The notes below the pieces were generated by a model. The model was not told the origin of the DNA, made no database searches, and worked only from the letters and a program-made list of their open reading frames with translations. This document shows positions 7,144 to 14,914 of a stretch of 28,375 nt of DNA, in pieces (position 1 is the stretch's first letter; each line of letters begins with the position of its first letter). A program made the translations under genes and the position numbers. This DNA is from JACDDK01 sp038198445 (lineage in GTDB: Bacteria; Actinomycetota; Rubrobacteria; Rubrobacterales; Rubrobacteraceae), in contig JBBPZZ010000160.1 of assembly GCA_038198445.1 (NCBI GenBank), positions 1 through 28,375 on the forward strand, given 5' to 3'.

Positions 7144-8793
7144 ATGTTACGAAACTACCTGAGGGAGCATACCAATCCGCCGGTGTTTCTCATCTCTGGT
7201 GCGGTGGTTCTGGTAGTTCTCGCGCTCGGGGTGATCTTTCCCGTCGGGTTCGGGAACGCGGCGAACGGTTTGTTGGCCTGGATCACCACCTACTTCGGGT
7301 GGTTCTATATCCTCTCTGTTAGCTTCATGCTGATCTTCGTCATCTGGCTGATGTTTACACGCTGGGGCAGGATACGGCTCGGGCCGGATGATAGCCGGCC
7401 GGAGTACGGCACCACGTCGTGGTTCGCTATGCTCTTCACCGCCGGTATGGGTATCGGGCTCGTTTACTACGGCGTGGCCGAGCCGATAAGCCACTTCGGC
7501 AGCCCGCCGGTGGGCAAGGGTGGTACCGAGTTGGCGGCCACCCACGCCATGAACTACACCTTCTACCATTGGGGGCTCCACCCCTGGGCGGTTTACATCG
7601 TTCTGGGACTGTCGATAGCCTACTTCCACTACCGGAAGGGGTTGCCGATGAAACCCGCCTCCGCCTTCTACCCCCTGATAGGGGATAGAATCTACGGTCC
7701 CATAGGGCACGCCATCGACATCCTGGCCGTGTTCGGCACCATCTTCGGGTTGGCTACCTCCATAGGGATCGGGGCGCAGCAGATCGACGCCGGGCTCAAC
7801 ACCCTCTTCGGGGTCCCGAACAACACCGTGATGCAGGTCGTCGTTATCGGGGCGGTCGAAGTGGTGGCCATAGGCTCGGTCATGCTGGGCATAGACGCCG
7901 GCATCCGGCGCCTCTCCACCATCAACATGTGGCTAGCCGTGGCCTTGTGCGGTTTCGTGTTCATCGTCGGGCCGACACTCTTCCTGCTCGAGTCGCTGGC
8001 CGGGAACGTCGGCTACTACGTGCAGAACCTGATCGGCACCAGCTTCAACATGTTCAGCATGAGCAAGCAAGGCTCCGACTGGCAGGCGAGCTGGACGCTG
8101 TTCTATTGGGGATGGTGGATCTCCTGGTCGCCTTTCGTCGGGATGTTTATAGCCCGGATCTCGTATGGACGGACCATCCGGCAGTTCATCCTCGGCGTGC
8201 TCTTCGCCCCGACTGGCGCCTCCTTCGTGTGGTTCGTGGTCTTCGGAGACTCCGCGCTCTTCAAGCTGGTGAACGGCGGCGACAAGGCCCTGGCGAACGC
8301 GGACGCCAGCAACGCCCTGTTTGTGCTCATGCAACAGTTGCCCATCGCCGGCATAGTAGCCACGCTCGCCTCGGTGGTCGGGATCATAGTCGTCACGCTG
8401 TTCTTCGCCACCTCCTCCGACTCGGGGTCGCTGGTGGTCGACATGCTCACCAACGGCGGCGACCCTAACCCGATCTGGCAGCAGCGCTTGTTCTGGGCCG
8501 TGATGGAGGGCCTGGTGGCGGCGATTCTCCTGATCGCCGGGGCAGCCGTCGGCGGTGACCCCTTGAGCGCGCTTCAGGCAGCATCTGTCTCGGCGGGCTT
8601 ACCCTTCTGTTTTGTTCTGCTCTGCATGTGCTACTCATTGGTGAAGGCTCTGAAAGAGGAGCAGGTACCGGACGAAGTGTCGGAGCGCGCGGCGCCGGAG
8701 CCGGGCAGGGCGATGTCCCGTCCGAGCGGGGCCACCGCGCCCCAGCAGATGGCCGCGGAGAATCCAGAGGAGCGTAGAAGATACCGCGACTAG
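7144..8793 (+). CDS. BCCT-family glycine betaine/choline transporter
   Basis: A 549-residue secondary transporter of the betaine-choline-carnitine family with about 12 membrane segments, importing a quaternary amine with Na+ or H+. Diagnostic stretches are TAGMGIGLVYYGVAEP in TM3 (glycine-rich, substrate and sodium site), NYTFYHWGLHPWAVY, and the family signature FYWGWWISWSPFVGMFIARI in TM8 with its Trp cage. The C-terminal tail (about 500-549) is short, charged and Pro/Ala-rich; long osmosensory tails as in BetP are absent, which fits a catabolic rather than purely osmotic role. The ATG has AAAGGGGA about 10 nt upstream. It is the likely entry route for the choline/betaine pathway encoded downstream; the exact substrate cannot be read from sequence. 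Confidence 0.93.
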   Translation: MLRNYLREHTNPPVFLISGAVVLVVLALGVIFPVGFGNAANGLLAWITTYFGWFYILSVSFMLIFVIWLMFTRWGRIRLGPDDSRPEYGTTSWFAMLFTAGMGIGLVYYGVAEPISHFGSPPVGKGGTELAATHAMNYTFYHWGLHPWAVYIVLGLSIAYFHYRKGLPMKPASAFYPLIGDRIYGPIGHAIDILAVFGTIFGLATSIGIGAQQIDAGLNTLFGVPNNTVMQVVVIGAVEVVAIGSVMLGIDAGIRRLSTINMWLAVALCGFVFIVGPTLFLLESLAGNVGYYVQNLIGTSFNMFSMSKQGSDWQASWTLFYWGWWISWSPFVGMFIARISYGRTIRQFILGVLFAPTGASFVWFVVFGDSALFKLVNGGDKALANADASNALFVLMQQLPIAGIVATLASVVGIIVVTLFFATSSDSGSLVVDMLTNGGDPNPIWQQRLFWAVMEGLVAAILLIAGAAVGGDPLSALQAASVSAGLPFCFVLLCMCYSLVKALKEEQVPDEVSERAAPEPGRAMSRPSGATAPQQMAAENPEERRRYRD

Positions 8794-8831
8794 CAAGGCC
8801 CTGCGTGACCCTGAAACGCTTGTAGGAGACA

Positions 8832-8869
8832 GCGAGCGGATGGTTGGATGGTTAAGGTCATCCGCTCGC
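8832..8869 (+). terminator. Hairpin after BCCT gene
   Basis: A perfect 11-bp stem (GCGAGCGGATG / CATCCGCTCGC) with a 16-nt loop lies 38 nt past the transporter stop. No T tract follows, as is common for terminators of GC-rich actinobacteria. The 5' arm and loop contain a tandem GGATGGTT repeat. Confidence 0.6.
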
Positions 8870-9023
8870 CCTGATGACACAAGACGGGCGAGGTAGAGGT
8901 ATGCTGGTCTTCGTGCCCCGTAGTGAGGCGAGATGGAAGTGGTTTTCCCATACCCGAGGATCGTAGAGCTTGGGAGACGGAGGCCGGAGCAAGCTGGATA
9001 TCAAGAGAGCATAAGGAGGGAGA

Positions 9024-9494
9024 ATGAGTAGAGCGCGGAGGAACCCTTTTCGGGGGCTGGTGGACCACATAAGTGAGATGAACCGGCTGCAGGAACGCTG
9101 GATGGCTGGCCCCGAAACCGCTCGGGAGGACCAGCGGCGAACCCACGTCACGGCCTGGGTCCCGACCACCGATATATTCGCCACGGGTAAAGACCTCGTG
9201 ATCCGGGTCTCGCTCTCGGGCGTGGACCGGGAAGACGTGGACATTACGCTCTCTAGCGGTGTGCTCACCGTCTCCGGTGAACGCAGGAGCGGGCTGGATG
9301 AGGAAGGGGTGAGCTTTTACACCCGAGAGCGCTACTACGGCGCTTTCAGGCGAAGCGTAACCTTGCCCGCTGGCATAGATGAAACCGACATAAGCGCCAA
9401 CTTCGAGGACGGCCTGTTGGAGATCACAGTCCAGGGCGGCGCCACCGCGGAGCGGGAGCCCCGGCGCATCAGCATCCAGAGACCGCACGGTTGA
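9024..9494 (+). CDS. Hsp20 / alpha-crystallin small heat-shock protein
   Basis: An ATP-independent holdase chaperone of 156 aa. The alpha-crystallin domain runs from about residue 40 to 145: TDIFATGKDLVIRVSLSGV, DVDITLSSGVLTVSGERR, the YGAFRRSVTLPAGID strand, and the closing FEDGLLEITV. The C-terminal tail carries an ISI triplet of the I-x-I type used for oligomer assembly. The ATG has a strong AAGGAGGGAG upstream. I see neither a CIRCE element nor a clear HspR (HAIR) box in the preceding 150 nt. It stands alone between the transporter and folate genes and has no obvious tie to the pathway. Confidence 0.92.
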   Translation: MSRARRNPFRGLVDHISEMNRLQERWMAGPETAREDQRRTHVTAWVPTTDIFATGKDLVIRVSLSGVDREDVDITLSSGVLTVSGERRSGLDEEGVSFYTRERYYGAFRRSVTLPAGIDETDISANFEDGLLEITVQGGATAEREPRRISIQRPHG

Positions 9495-9612
9495 GCCTGG
9501 CGCGAACCAGCCGGAAAAGGCTTTAACGCCGAACCTGTAAGTCCTGATCGGCGACGGGTCCCAGAGGCTCCTCGTCCCTCTCAAGGTGATCTCGACAAAC
9601 CTGGTCGGCCTG

Positions 9613-9644
9613 TGTTTCAATAATCGAAACATAATGCATATTAC
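9613..9644 (+). promoter_or_regulatory. AT-rich promoter/operator before folE
   Basis: TGTTTC-N7-GAAACA (9613-9618 / 9626-9631) is a perfect 6-bp inverted repeat in an AT-rich island about 70 nt upstream of the GTP cyclohydrolase start. CATAAT and CATATT -10-like hexamers (9630-9635, 9637-9642) overlap or follow it. This suggests a promoter with an operator; the regulator is unknown. Confidence 0.4.
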
Positions 9645-9684
9645 GGTACACCGGGCCAAGGAGGCCGGAAAGGACGGTTAAAGA

Positions 9685-10305
9685 ATGGAGAACAATGCCC
9701 CGCTCCTCGAAGACGTGGAAGAGCAGTATTCTCCTGAACCCCTGATAGATCTACCGCGGATCGAACGCGCCGTCCGGGAGATACTCGCCGCCATTGGAGA
9801 AGACCCCGATCGGGAAGGCTTGAAGGGCACTCCGGAACGCTTCGCCCGGACCTACGAGTTTCTCTTCGCGGGACTTGGCGCGGACCCTACCCTGTTCCTG
9901 AGTACGGGTTTTCAGGAGGATCACCACGAGATGGTGCTCGTGCGGGACATACCGTTCTACTCGATGTGCGAGCATCATCTCCTACCGTTCGTCGGGAAGG
10001 CGCACGTGGGATACATCCCAGACGGGAAGGTCGTGGGCCTCTCCAAGCTGGCGCGGGTGGTCGAGGGATACTCCCGCCGGCCCCAGCTACAAGAGCGCCT
10101 GACGGCCCAGGTCGCGGATGCGCTGCACGGTGAGCTGGGGGCGCAGGGGTGCATAGTCGTCGTGGAGGCGGATCACCTCTGCATGACGATGCGCGGTGTG
10201 CGGAAGCCGGGGAGCGTGACCGTTACCAGCGCCGTCCGCGGCATCTACGCCAGCGACGAACGCACCCGGCACGAGGCGATGAGCCTGATCACCGGCCACC
10301 GCTAA
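9685..10305 (+). CDS. folE: GTP cyclohydrolase I
   Basis: Catalyses the first step of folate synthesis, GTP to 7,8-dihydroneopterin triphosphate plus formate, as a homodecamer. The 206-aa protein has the zinc ligands Cys95 and His98 in SMCEHHLLPF and Cys166 in HLCMTMRGV, and the signature VVGLSKLARVVEGYSRRPQ. The GDPDREGL-type motif appears as EDPDREGLKGTPERFART near residue 40. The ATG has GGAAAGGA about 11 nt upstream. Its closeness to 5-formyl-THF cyclo-ligase and the one-carbon operon suggests a supply role for tetrahydrofolate, but it has its own promoter-like region, and no other folate-synthesis genes are adjacent. Confidence 0.95.
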   Translation: MENNAPLLEDVEEQYSPEPLIDLPRIERAVREILAAIGEDPDREGLKGTPERFARTYEFLFAGLGADPTLFLSTGFQEDHHEMVLVRDIPFYSMCEHHLLPFVGKAHVGYIPDGKVVGLSKLARVVEGYSRRPQLQERLTAQVADALHGELGAQGCIVVVEADHLCMTMRGVRKPGSVTVTSAVRGIYASDERTRHEAMSLITGHR

Positions 10306-10454
10306 CAGGTGTGGTGGAACAGTGAGAACGCGAAGTCGAGCCGCCACCCCGAACCTCTTACTCGTTCGCCCATCCAGGAAGCGGCGCCCTTCGGGAGATA
10401 CCGCGTGCCTCCCATCCTTTTGTAGCTGGCCGCACTGCGCGGGAATATCCTGAA

Positions 10455-11066
10455 GTGGCCTCCACGACAGAATTAAGGGAAGCCAAGCATAATCTGAGAG
10501 AGGTTGTCCTGGAACGGCGGGACGCGATGAACGCCGGGCATCGAGAGGCCATGAGCGTAGCCATCTTGCGGGAGATCGCCGCCCTACCCGATTACCGGCG
10601 GGCCAACGCGGTAATGGCCTACGCGGGTATCGGCAGCGAGCTTCAGACAGATGAGTTCCTCGGCGATGTTCTGGAGCAGGGGAAGGCCCTGATCCTCCCC
10701 AGGGTAAACCGCGAGAAGAAGCTGCTGGAGATATACGAGGTGCGGGAACCCTCACGCGACCTGGAGGCGGGGACGTGGGGGATTCGTGAGCCCGTACCGG
10801 ACCTCTGCTCCCCGGTGGACCCCGACACTATCGACTTCGTACTCGTTCCGGGCGTGGCGTTCGACGCCACCGGCGGACGCCTGGGATATGGGGCGGGTTT
10901 CTACGACGCGCTGCTCTCCGGGACCCTGGCCGCCCGCGCGCGCCTGGTCGCCGGAGCTTTCGAGACCCAGATGGTCGATACGGTCCCCCGCGAAAACCAC
11001 GACATACCGGTACACCTGGTAATTACCGAAGTTCGACACTATCTCCCGGAACCATCGGAGAGATAA
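10455..11066 (+). CDS. 5-formyltetrahydrofolate cyclo-ligase
   Basis: An ATP-dependent enzyme that converts 5-formyl-THF to 5,10-methenyl-THF, rescuing a dead-end inhibitory folate formed during heavy one-carbon flux. The 203-aa protein has the N-terminal basic helix REAKHNLREVVLERRDAM, the central FVLVPGVAFD, and the signature GRLGYGAGFYD (residues 141-151) that binds ATP and substrate. The start is a GTG with only a weak upstream purine stretch; no better in-frame start is seen. It is the last gene before the promoter of the demethylation operon. Its role fits that operon, since SHMT side reactions generate 5-formyl-THF when glycine and serine pools are high. Confidence 0.9.
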   Translation: MASTTELREAKHNLREVVLERRDAMNAGHREAMSVAILREIAALPDYRRANAVMAYAGIGSELQTDEFLGDVLEQGKALILPRVNREKKLLEIYEVREPSRDLEAGTWGIREPVPDLCSPVDPDTIDFVLVPGVAFDATGGRLGYGAGFYDALLSGTLAARARLVAGAFETQMVDTVPRENHDIPVHLVITEVRHYLPEPSER

Positions 11067-11078
11067 ACCAACTCTCCG
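11056..11078 (+). terminator. Hairpin at end of cyclo-ligase gene
   Basis: CGGAGAG / CTCTCCG pair around a 9-nt loop that contains the TAA stop. The upstream ATCTCCCGG at 11041 could pair with the same middle strand, so two exclusive folds exist. There is no T tract, so termination is only a possibility. Confidence 0.3.
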
Positions 11079-11215
11079 GGTCCACAGCCCCGAAATCCTC
11101 TCGGCGCGAAAAGGTTCGGGCGTAAGACAGGGGCACTCTAGCCGGATAAACGCGGCAAACCAGCCGCGACGGGCAGCAAATCCTCGAACGGACGAGAAGA
11201 TCATTCCTTACCCCC

Positions 11216-11260
11216 TTGACTCATCCAATAACGTATGCTACTAGTTCCTCATAGTAAAAT
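11216..11260 (+). promoter_or_regulatory. Candidate promoter of the demethylation operon
   Basis: TTGACT at 11216-11221 is followed after 17 nt by TACTAG (11239-11244), itself preceded by TGC as an extended -10. A second -10-like TAAAAT lies at 11255-11260. The stretch 11222-11285 is AT-rich within a very GC-rich window. It would give a leader of roughly 150-170 nt before the first gene. The leader holds a small TCCCG-CCTT-CGGGA hairpin (11387-11400) just before the ribosome-binding site. I do not recognise a known riboswitch in it. Confidence 0.5.
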
Positions 11261-11419
11261 GAAATTCTTAATACGCAACAGATACGGACTTGGGATGACG
11301 GGCCGCTCGCATGAGGCGGAGGGTATGTGCGGTGTTGTGAGGGTGGGGCCGGGTACGCATGGCAGTGGGCTTATCTGGCGCCGGGATCCCGCCTTCGGGA
11401 CATGGACGGAGGGTTAGCG

Positions 11420-13864
11420 GTGGAAGACAGGTCGAGCGTCGTGATCGTCGGGGCGGGCATCGTTGGTTGCAGCGCGGCGGAGCATCTTACGGGTCTGGGT
11501 TGGCGGGACGTGGTGGTCGTGGATCAGGGGCCGCTCTTCGAGGCGGGCGGGTCCACGTCTCATGCGCCGGGGCTCGTCTTCCAGACGAACCCGTCGAAGA
11601 CGATGACGGAGCTTGCCAGTTACGGCGTAAAGCGTTACTCGGAGCTGGAGCTCGACGGCGATCCTTGCTTTTATCCGGTGGGGAGCATCGAGGTGGCGGC
11701 GACTTCCGAGCGTTGGGCGGACCTGAAGAGGAAACATGGGATCGCGACGGCGTGGGGAGTAGAGTCGGAGCTTCTCTCGCCGGAGGAGTGTGTCGAGAAG
11801 AGTCCGCTCCTGGACCCGGTGAGGATCCAGGGCGGATTCTTCGTCCCCTCGGATGGCATCGCCAAGGGTGTCAGGGTCGCGGAGGCGATGGCGCGGCGGG
11901 CTATGGAGCGAGGCGCGAAGTTCCACGGCGAGACCGAGGTCGTCGATATCGAGGTAAAAGACGGGCGCGTCCGGGCGGTCGAGACCTCGCGGGGGCGCAT
12001 CGAAACGGAGATCGTCTTGAGCTGCGCCGGGATGTGGGGACCGCGCATCGGGCGGATGGCCGGAGCCTTCGTGCCGCTCTTGACGCCGATGCAGCATCAG
12101 TATGCGTGGACCTCGCCGGTGCCAGGGCTCGAAGGAGCGGTCGGGGAGTCGGACCACGTGATCCTGCGCCATCAAGACCACTCGATGTACTTCCGGCAGG
12201 ATGGCGAGCGGTACGGAATAGGCTCGTACAGGCACCGCTCCATGCCGATGAAGCCTGATGAGATCGGTGGATACAAGCCTGGCGAGACTATGCCTTCCAT
12301 AAAGGAGTTCACTCCCGAGGACTTCGAGGGGCCGTGGGAAGAGTCGCAAAGGCTGCTACCCGCGCTGCGGCGAACAGAGATAGAGCGGGGCATAAACGGT
12401 CTCTTCTCGTTCACGCCGGACGGCGGTTCGCTGCTCGGCGAGTCGAGGGAGGTGCGGGGTTTCTGGATGGCGGAGGCTGTATGGGTCACGCACGCCGCGG
12501 GCGCGGGACGCATGATCGCCGAGTGGATGGTCGAAGGCGCACCGAGCATCGACCCGAGCGGTATCGACGTCCACCGCTTCGACACGTACCAGAAAAGCCC
12601 CGCCTACGTGCTGGCGCGCAGTTCCCAGTCGTTCCAGGAAGTCTACGACGTGATCCACCCGCTGCAGCCGATGGACGAGCCGCGACCGCTGCGTACCAGC
12701 CCGTTCTACGGGTGCCAACGGGAGCTCGGAGCGTACTTCCTCGAAGCGTCGGGATGGGAGCGCCCGCAATGGTACGCGGCCAACGAGTCGCTACTCGCGG
12801 GTATCGAAGTTCCCGAGCGCGACGAGTGGTCCGGGCGCTACTGGTCTCCCATAGTCGGGGCCGAGCACGTCGTAACCCGCGAGCGGGTAGCCATGTTCGA
12901 CATGGCCTCGCTCAAGAAAGTGGAGGTAACCGGGCCGGGGGCGCTGCGGTTCCTCCAGAGACTTAACACGAACCAGCTAGACAAGCCGGTCGGCAGCGTA
13001 ACCTACACGCTCATGCTCGACGAGAAGGCTGGCGTGAGGAGCGACATAACCGTGGCGCGCCTCGGGGAAGAACACTTCCAGCTCGGACTAAACGGACCCA
13101 GGGACATCGAGTGGATGGGGCGGCGTCTGCCGGGGGACGGGTCGGTGCGGATCCGGGATATTTCAGGCAGTACCTGCTGCCTGGGGGTGTGGGGGCCGGC
13201 GGCGCGGGAGCTCGTGCAGTCCTTGAGCCCCGACGACCTCTCGAATGAGGCGTTCGGGTTCTTCAATGCGAAGAGGATCCACGTCGGCGAGGTGCCGGTG
13301 GTGGCCCTGCGTGTCTCCTACGTCGGAGAGCTAGGGTGGGAGCTATACGCCCCGGCGGACATGGGCATCAGGCTCTGGGACCTCCTGTGGAGAGCGGGAC
13401 AGCCTCTCGGCGTCATCGCGGGCGGCCGCGGGGCGTTCAGCGGGCTCAGGCTCGAGAAGGGCTACCGGCTGTGGGGTACGGACGTGACCACCGAGCACGA
13501 CCCTTACGAGGCGGGCCTCGATTTCGCCGTAAAGCTCGACAAGGACGACTTCGTCGGTAAGGAGGCGCTGCTCGGGCGCAAGGAGGAGGGACCGCGGCGC
13601 AAGCTCTCTTGTCTGCTACTCGACGATCCGAAGGTCGTCGTCATGGGCGGCGAGCCGGTCTATGCGGAGGGCCGGGCCGTGGGCTACGTAACCAGCGCGG
13701 CGTACGGGTACTCGATCGGTCAGAGCATCGCCTACGCCTGGCTGCCGCCCGGACTCTCTGAAGAGGGCCGGAAGGTCGAAGTCCAGTACTTCGGCGCGCG
13801 TCACGGCGCGACGGTCGCCGAGGAGCCGCTCTTCGACCCGGCGATGAAGCGGATGCGCGGCTAA
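11420..13864 (+). CDS. Dimethylglycine/sarcosine dehydrogenase (DAO domain + GcvT domain)
   Basis: A 814-aa two-domain flavoenzyme of the DMGDH/SARDH/DMGO family that oxidatively demethylates an N-methylglycine and hands the methylene group to THF. The FAD domain begins SSVVIVGAGIVGCSAAEHL. Motif GGSTSHAPG places His48 where the family has its covalent 8-alpha-histidyl FAD. About 420-814 is the folate domain: VTGPGALRFLQRLNTNQ, AGVRSDITVARL with the family Asp, SYVGELGWELYAP, LRLEKGYRLWGTD and the GKEALLGR barrel. The frame is open upstream, but the GTG at 11420 has GGAGGG 6 nt before it; the ATG at 11402 is the alternative. Dimethylglycine is the likely substrate because a separate sarcosine oxidase lies downstream. 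The next gene follows 14 nt later. Confidence 0.9.
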   Translation: MEDRSSVVIVGAGIVGCSAAEHLTGLGWRDVVVVDQGPLFEAGGSTSHAPGLVFQTNPSKTMTELASYGVKRYSELELDGDPCFYPVGSIEVAATSERWADLKRKHGIATAWGVESELLSPEECVEKSPLLDPVRIQGGFFVPSDGIAKGVRVAEAMARRAMERGAKFHGETEVVDIEVKDGRVRAVETSRGRIETEIVLSCAGMWGPRIGRMAGAFVPLLTPMQHQYAWTSPVPGLEGAVGESDHVILRHQDHSMYFRQDGERYGIGSYRHRSMPMKPDEIGGYKPGETMPSIKEFTPEDFEGPWEESQRLLPALRRTEIERGINGLFSFTPDGGSLLGESREVRGFWMAEAVWVTHAAGAGRMIAEWMVEGAPSIDPSGIDVHRFDTYQKSPAYVLARSSQSFQEVYDVIHPLQPMDEPRPLRTSPFYGCQRELGAYFLEASGWERPQWYAANESLLAGIEVPERDEWSGRYWSPIVGAEHVVTRERVAMFDMASLKKVEVTGPGALRFLQRLNTNQLDKPVGSVTYTLMLDEKAGVRSDITVARLGEEHFQLGLNGPRDIEWMGRRLPGDGSVRIRDISGSTCCLGVWGPAARELVQSLSPDDLSNEAFGFFNAKRIHVGEVPVVALRVSYVGELGWELYAPADMGIRLWDLLWRAGQPLGVIAGGRGAFSGLRLEKGYRLWGTDVTTEHDPYEAGLDFAVKLDKDDFVGKEALLGRKEEGPRRKLSCLLLDDPKVVVMGGEPVYAEGRAVGYVTSAAYGYSIGQSIAYAWLPPGLSEEGRKVEVQYFGARHGATVAEEPLFDPAMKRMRG

Positions 13865-13878
13865 AGGGGGGAGGTGTC

Positions 13879-14832
13879 GTGATCGGGACTCACCAACCAC
13901 GCCAGCGCCGGTCCGTCGACGTGCTGGACGCGATAGGGAACACGCCCCTGATCGATCTCGAAGGTATCCACGTAAAGCTGGAGTACCTGAACCCTTCCGG
14001 CTCCATCAAGGCGCGCATCGCCCGGTACATGGTCGAGAAGGCCGAGAGCGAAGGCCTGCTAAAGCCCGGCGACACCATCGTGGAGGCCACCTCCGGCAAC
14101 ACGGGCAACGCCCTCTCGATGGTCGCCGCCGTAAAAGGTTACCGGATGCTGGTCGTCATGCCGGAGGGTCTCAGCGGAGAGCGGGTCGCCATAAGCCGGG
14201 CTTTCGGGGCGGAGGTCCTGGAGGTCGGACACTTCCACGTCAATGAGGCGTTGGCGAAGGCCCGGGAGCTGGGACTCCAGGACGGCTACTACAATCCGGC
14301 GCAGTTCGAGTCGGAGTGGAATGTCGAGGAGAACCGCGCCTGGCTGGGGCCGGAGATCCTGGCGCAGCTACCCGAGGGCATCGTCCCCGACGCCCTGGTC
14401 ATGGGCGTTGGCACCGGCGGGACGCTCGTCGGGGTAGGTCAGGCATTCCGGGGGGTCAACGCGGACGCGAAGCTCTTCGCGATGGAGCCCGACGAGTCGT
14501 GCACGATCATGTGCGGGGAGATCGGGGAGCACCTGGTCGAGGGTATCTCCGACGGCTTCGTCCCCGGTATCTTCGAGCGCCACCGGGGGCTCGTGGACGG
14601 CGTCTATCCGGTGAGCTCCGAGGAGGCCGTCGAAGCGATGCGCTGGTTGGCAAGAGAGCACGGGCTATTCGTGGGACCTTCCAGCGGCGCGAACCTGGTG
14701 GCGGCGCGGCGCGTCCGCGAAGAGCATCCCGAGTTGGAGAACATCGTCACCCTCTTCTGCGACGAGGGCGAGAAGTACATAAGCGAGCACTTCCGAGACA
14801 CGGGGGAGGGAGAGATGCGACGAAAGAGCTGA
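13879..14832 (+). CDS. Cysteine-synthase-family PLP enzyme
   Basis: A fold-type II PLP protein of 317 aa, related to CysK/CysM and the catalytic domain of cystathionine beta-synthase. It shows DAIGNTPLIDL at the start, PSGSIKARIARYM with the PLP lysine, EATSGNTGNALSMVAA for the substrate carboxylate, the phosphate-binding GTGGTLVGVGQAF, and GPSSGANLVAARRV. Two things are unusual: the residue after the PLP lysine is Ala-Arg where CysK has Asp-Arg (SIKDR), and the gene sits inside a methyl-transfer operon. It has a GTG start with GGGGGGAGG about 4 nt upstream and no regulatory CBS domain. It might turn serine, or an activated serine made from the glycine end product, into cysteine or another beta-substituted alanine. 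The reaction is not established. Confidence 0.8.
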   Translation: MIGTHQPRQRRSVDVLDAIGNTPLIDLEGIHVKLEYLNPSGSIKARIARYMVEKAESEGLLKPGDTIVEATSGNTGNALSMVAAVKGYRMLVVMPEGLSGERVAISRAFGAEVLEVGHFHVNEALAKARELGLQDGYYNPAQFESEWNVEENRAWLGPEILAQLPEGIVPDALVMGVGTGGTLVGVGQAFRGVNADAKLFAMEPDESCTIMCGEIGEHLVEGISDGFVPGIFERHRGLVDGVYPVSSEEAVEAMRWLAREHGLFVGPSSGANLVAARRVREEHPELENIVTLFCDEGEKYISEHFRDTGEGEMRRKS

Positions 14833-14914
14833 ACGTGCAGGAGTGAGAGACACGGACGATGCCCGCGGCCCACGATACGAGAGCCGCGGAGAACGAAGAG
14901 AGGAGATACCTTCG

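Noticed and set aside
8870..9023. CIRCE or HspR operator upstream of the small heat-shock gene
   Set aside because: No TTAGCACTC-type or CTTGAGT-type inverted repeat is present.
9495..9684. Long minus-strand frame across the Hsp20 gene and the folE leader
   Set aside because: It overlaps the conserved Hsp20 gene in antisense and lacks a ribosome-binding site.
11067..11419. Glycine riboswitch before the dimethylglycine dehydrogenase gene
   Set aside because: The conserved glycine aptamer core is not recognisable in the leader.
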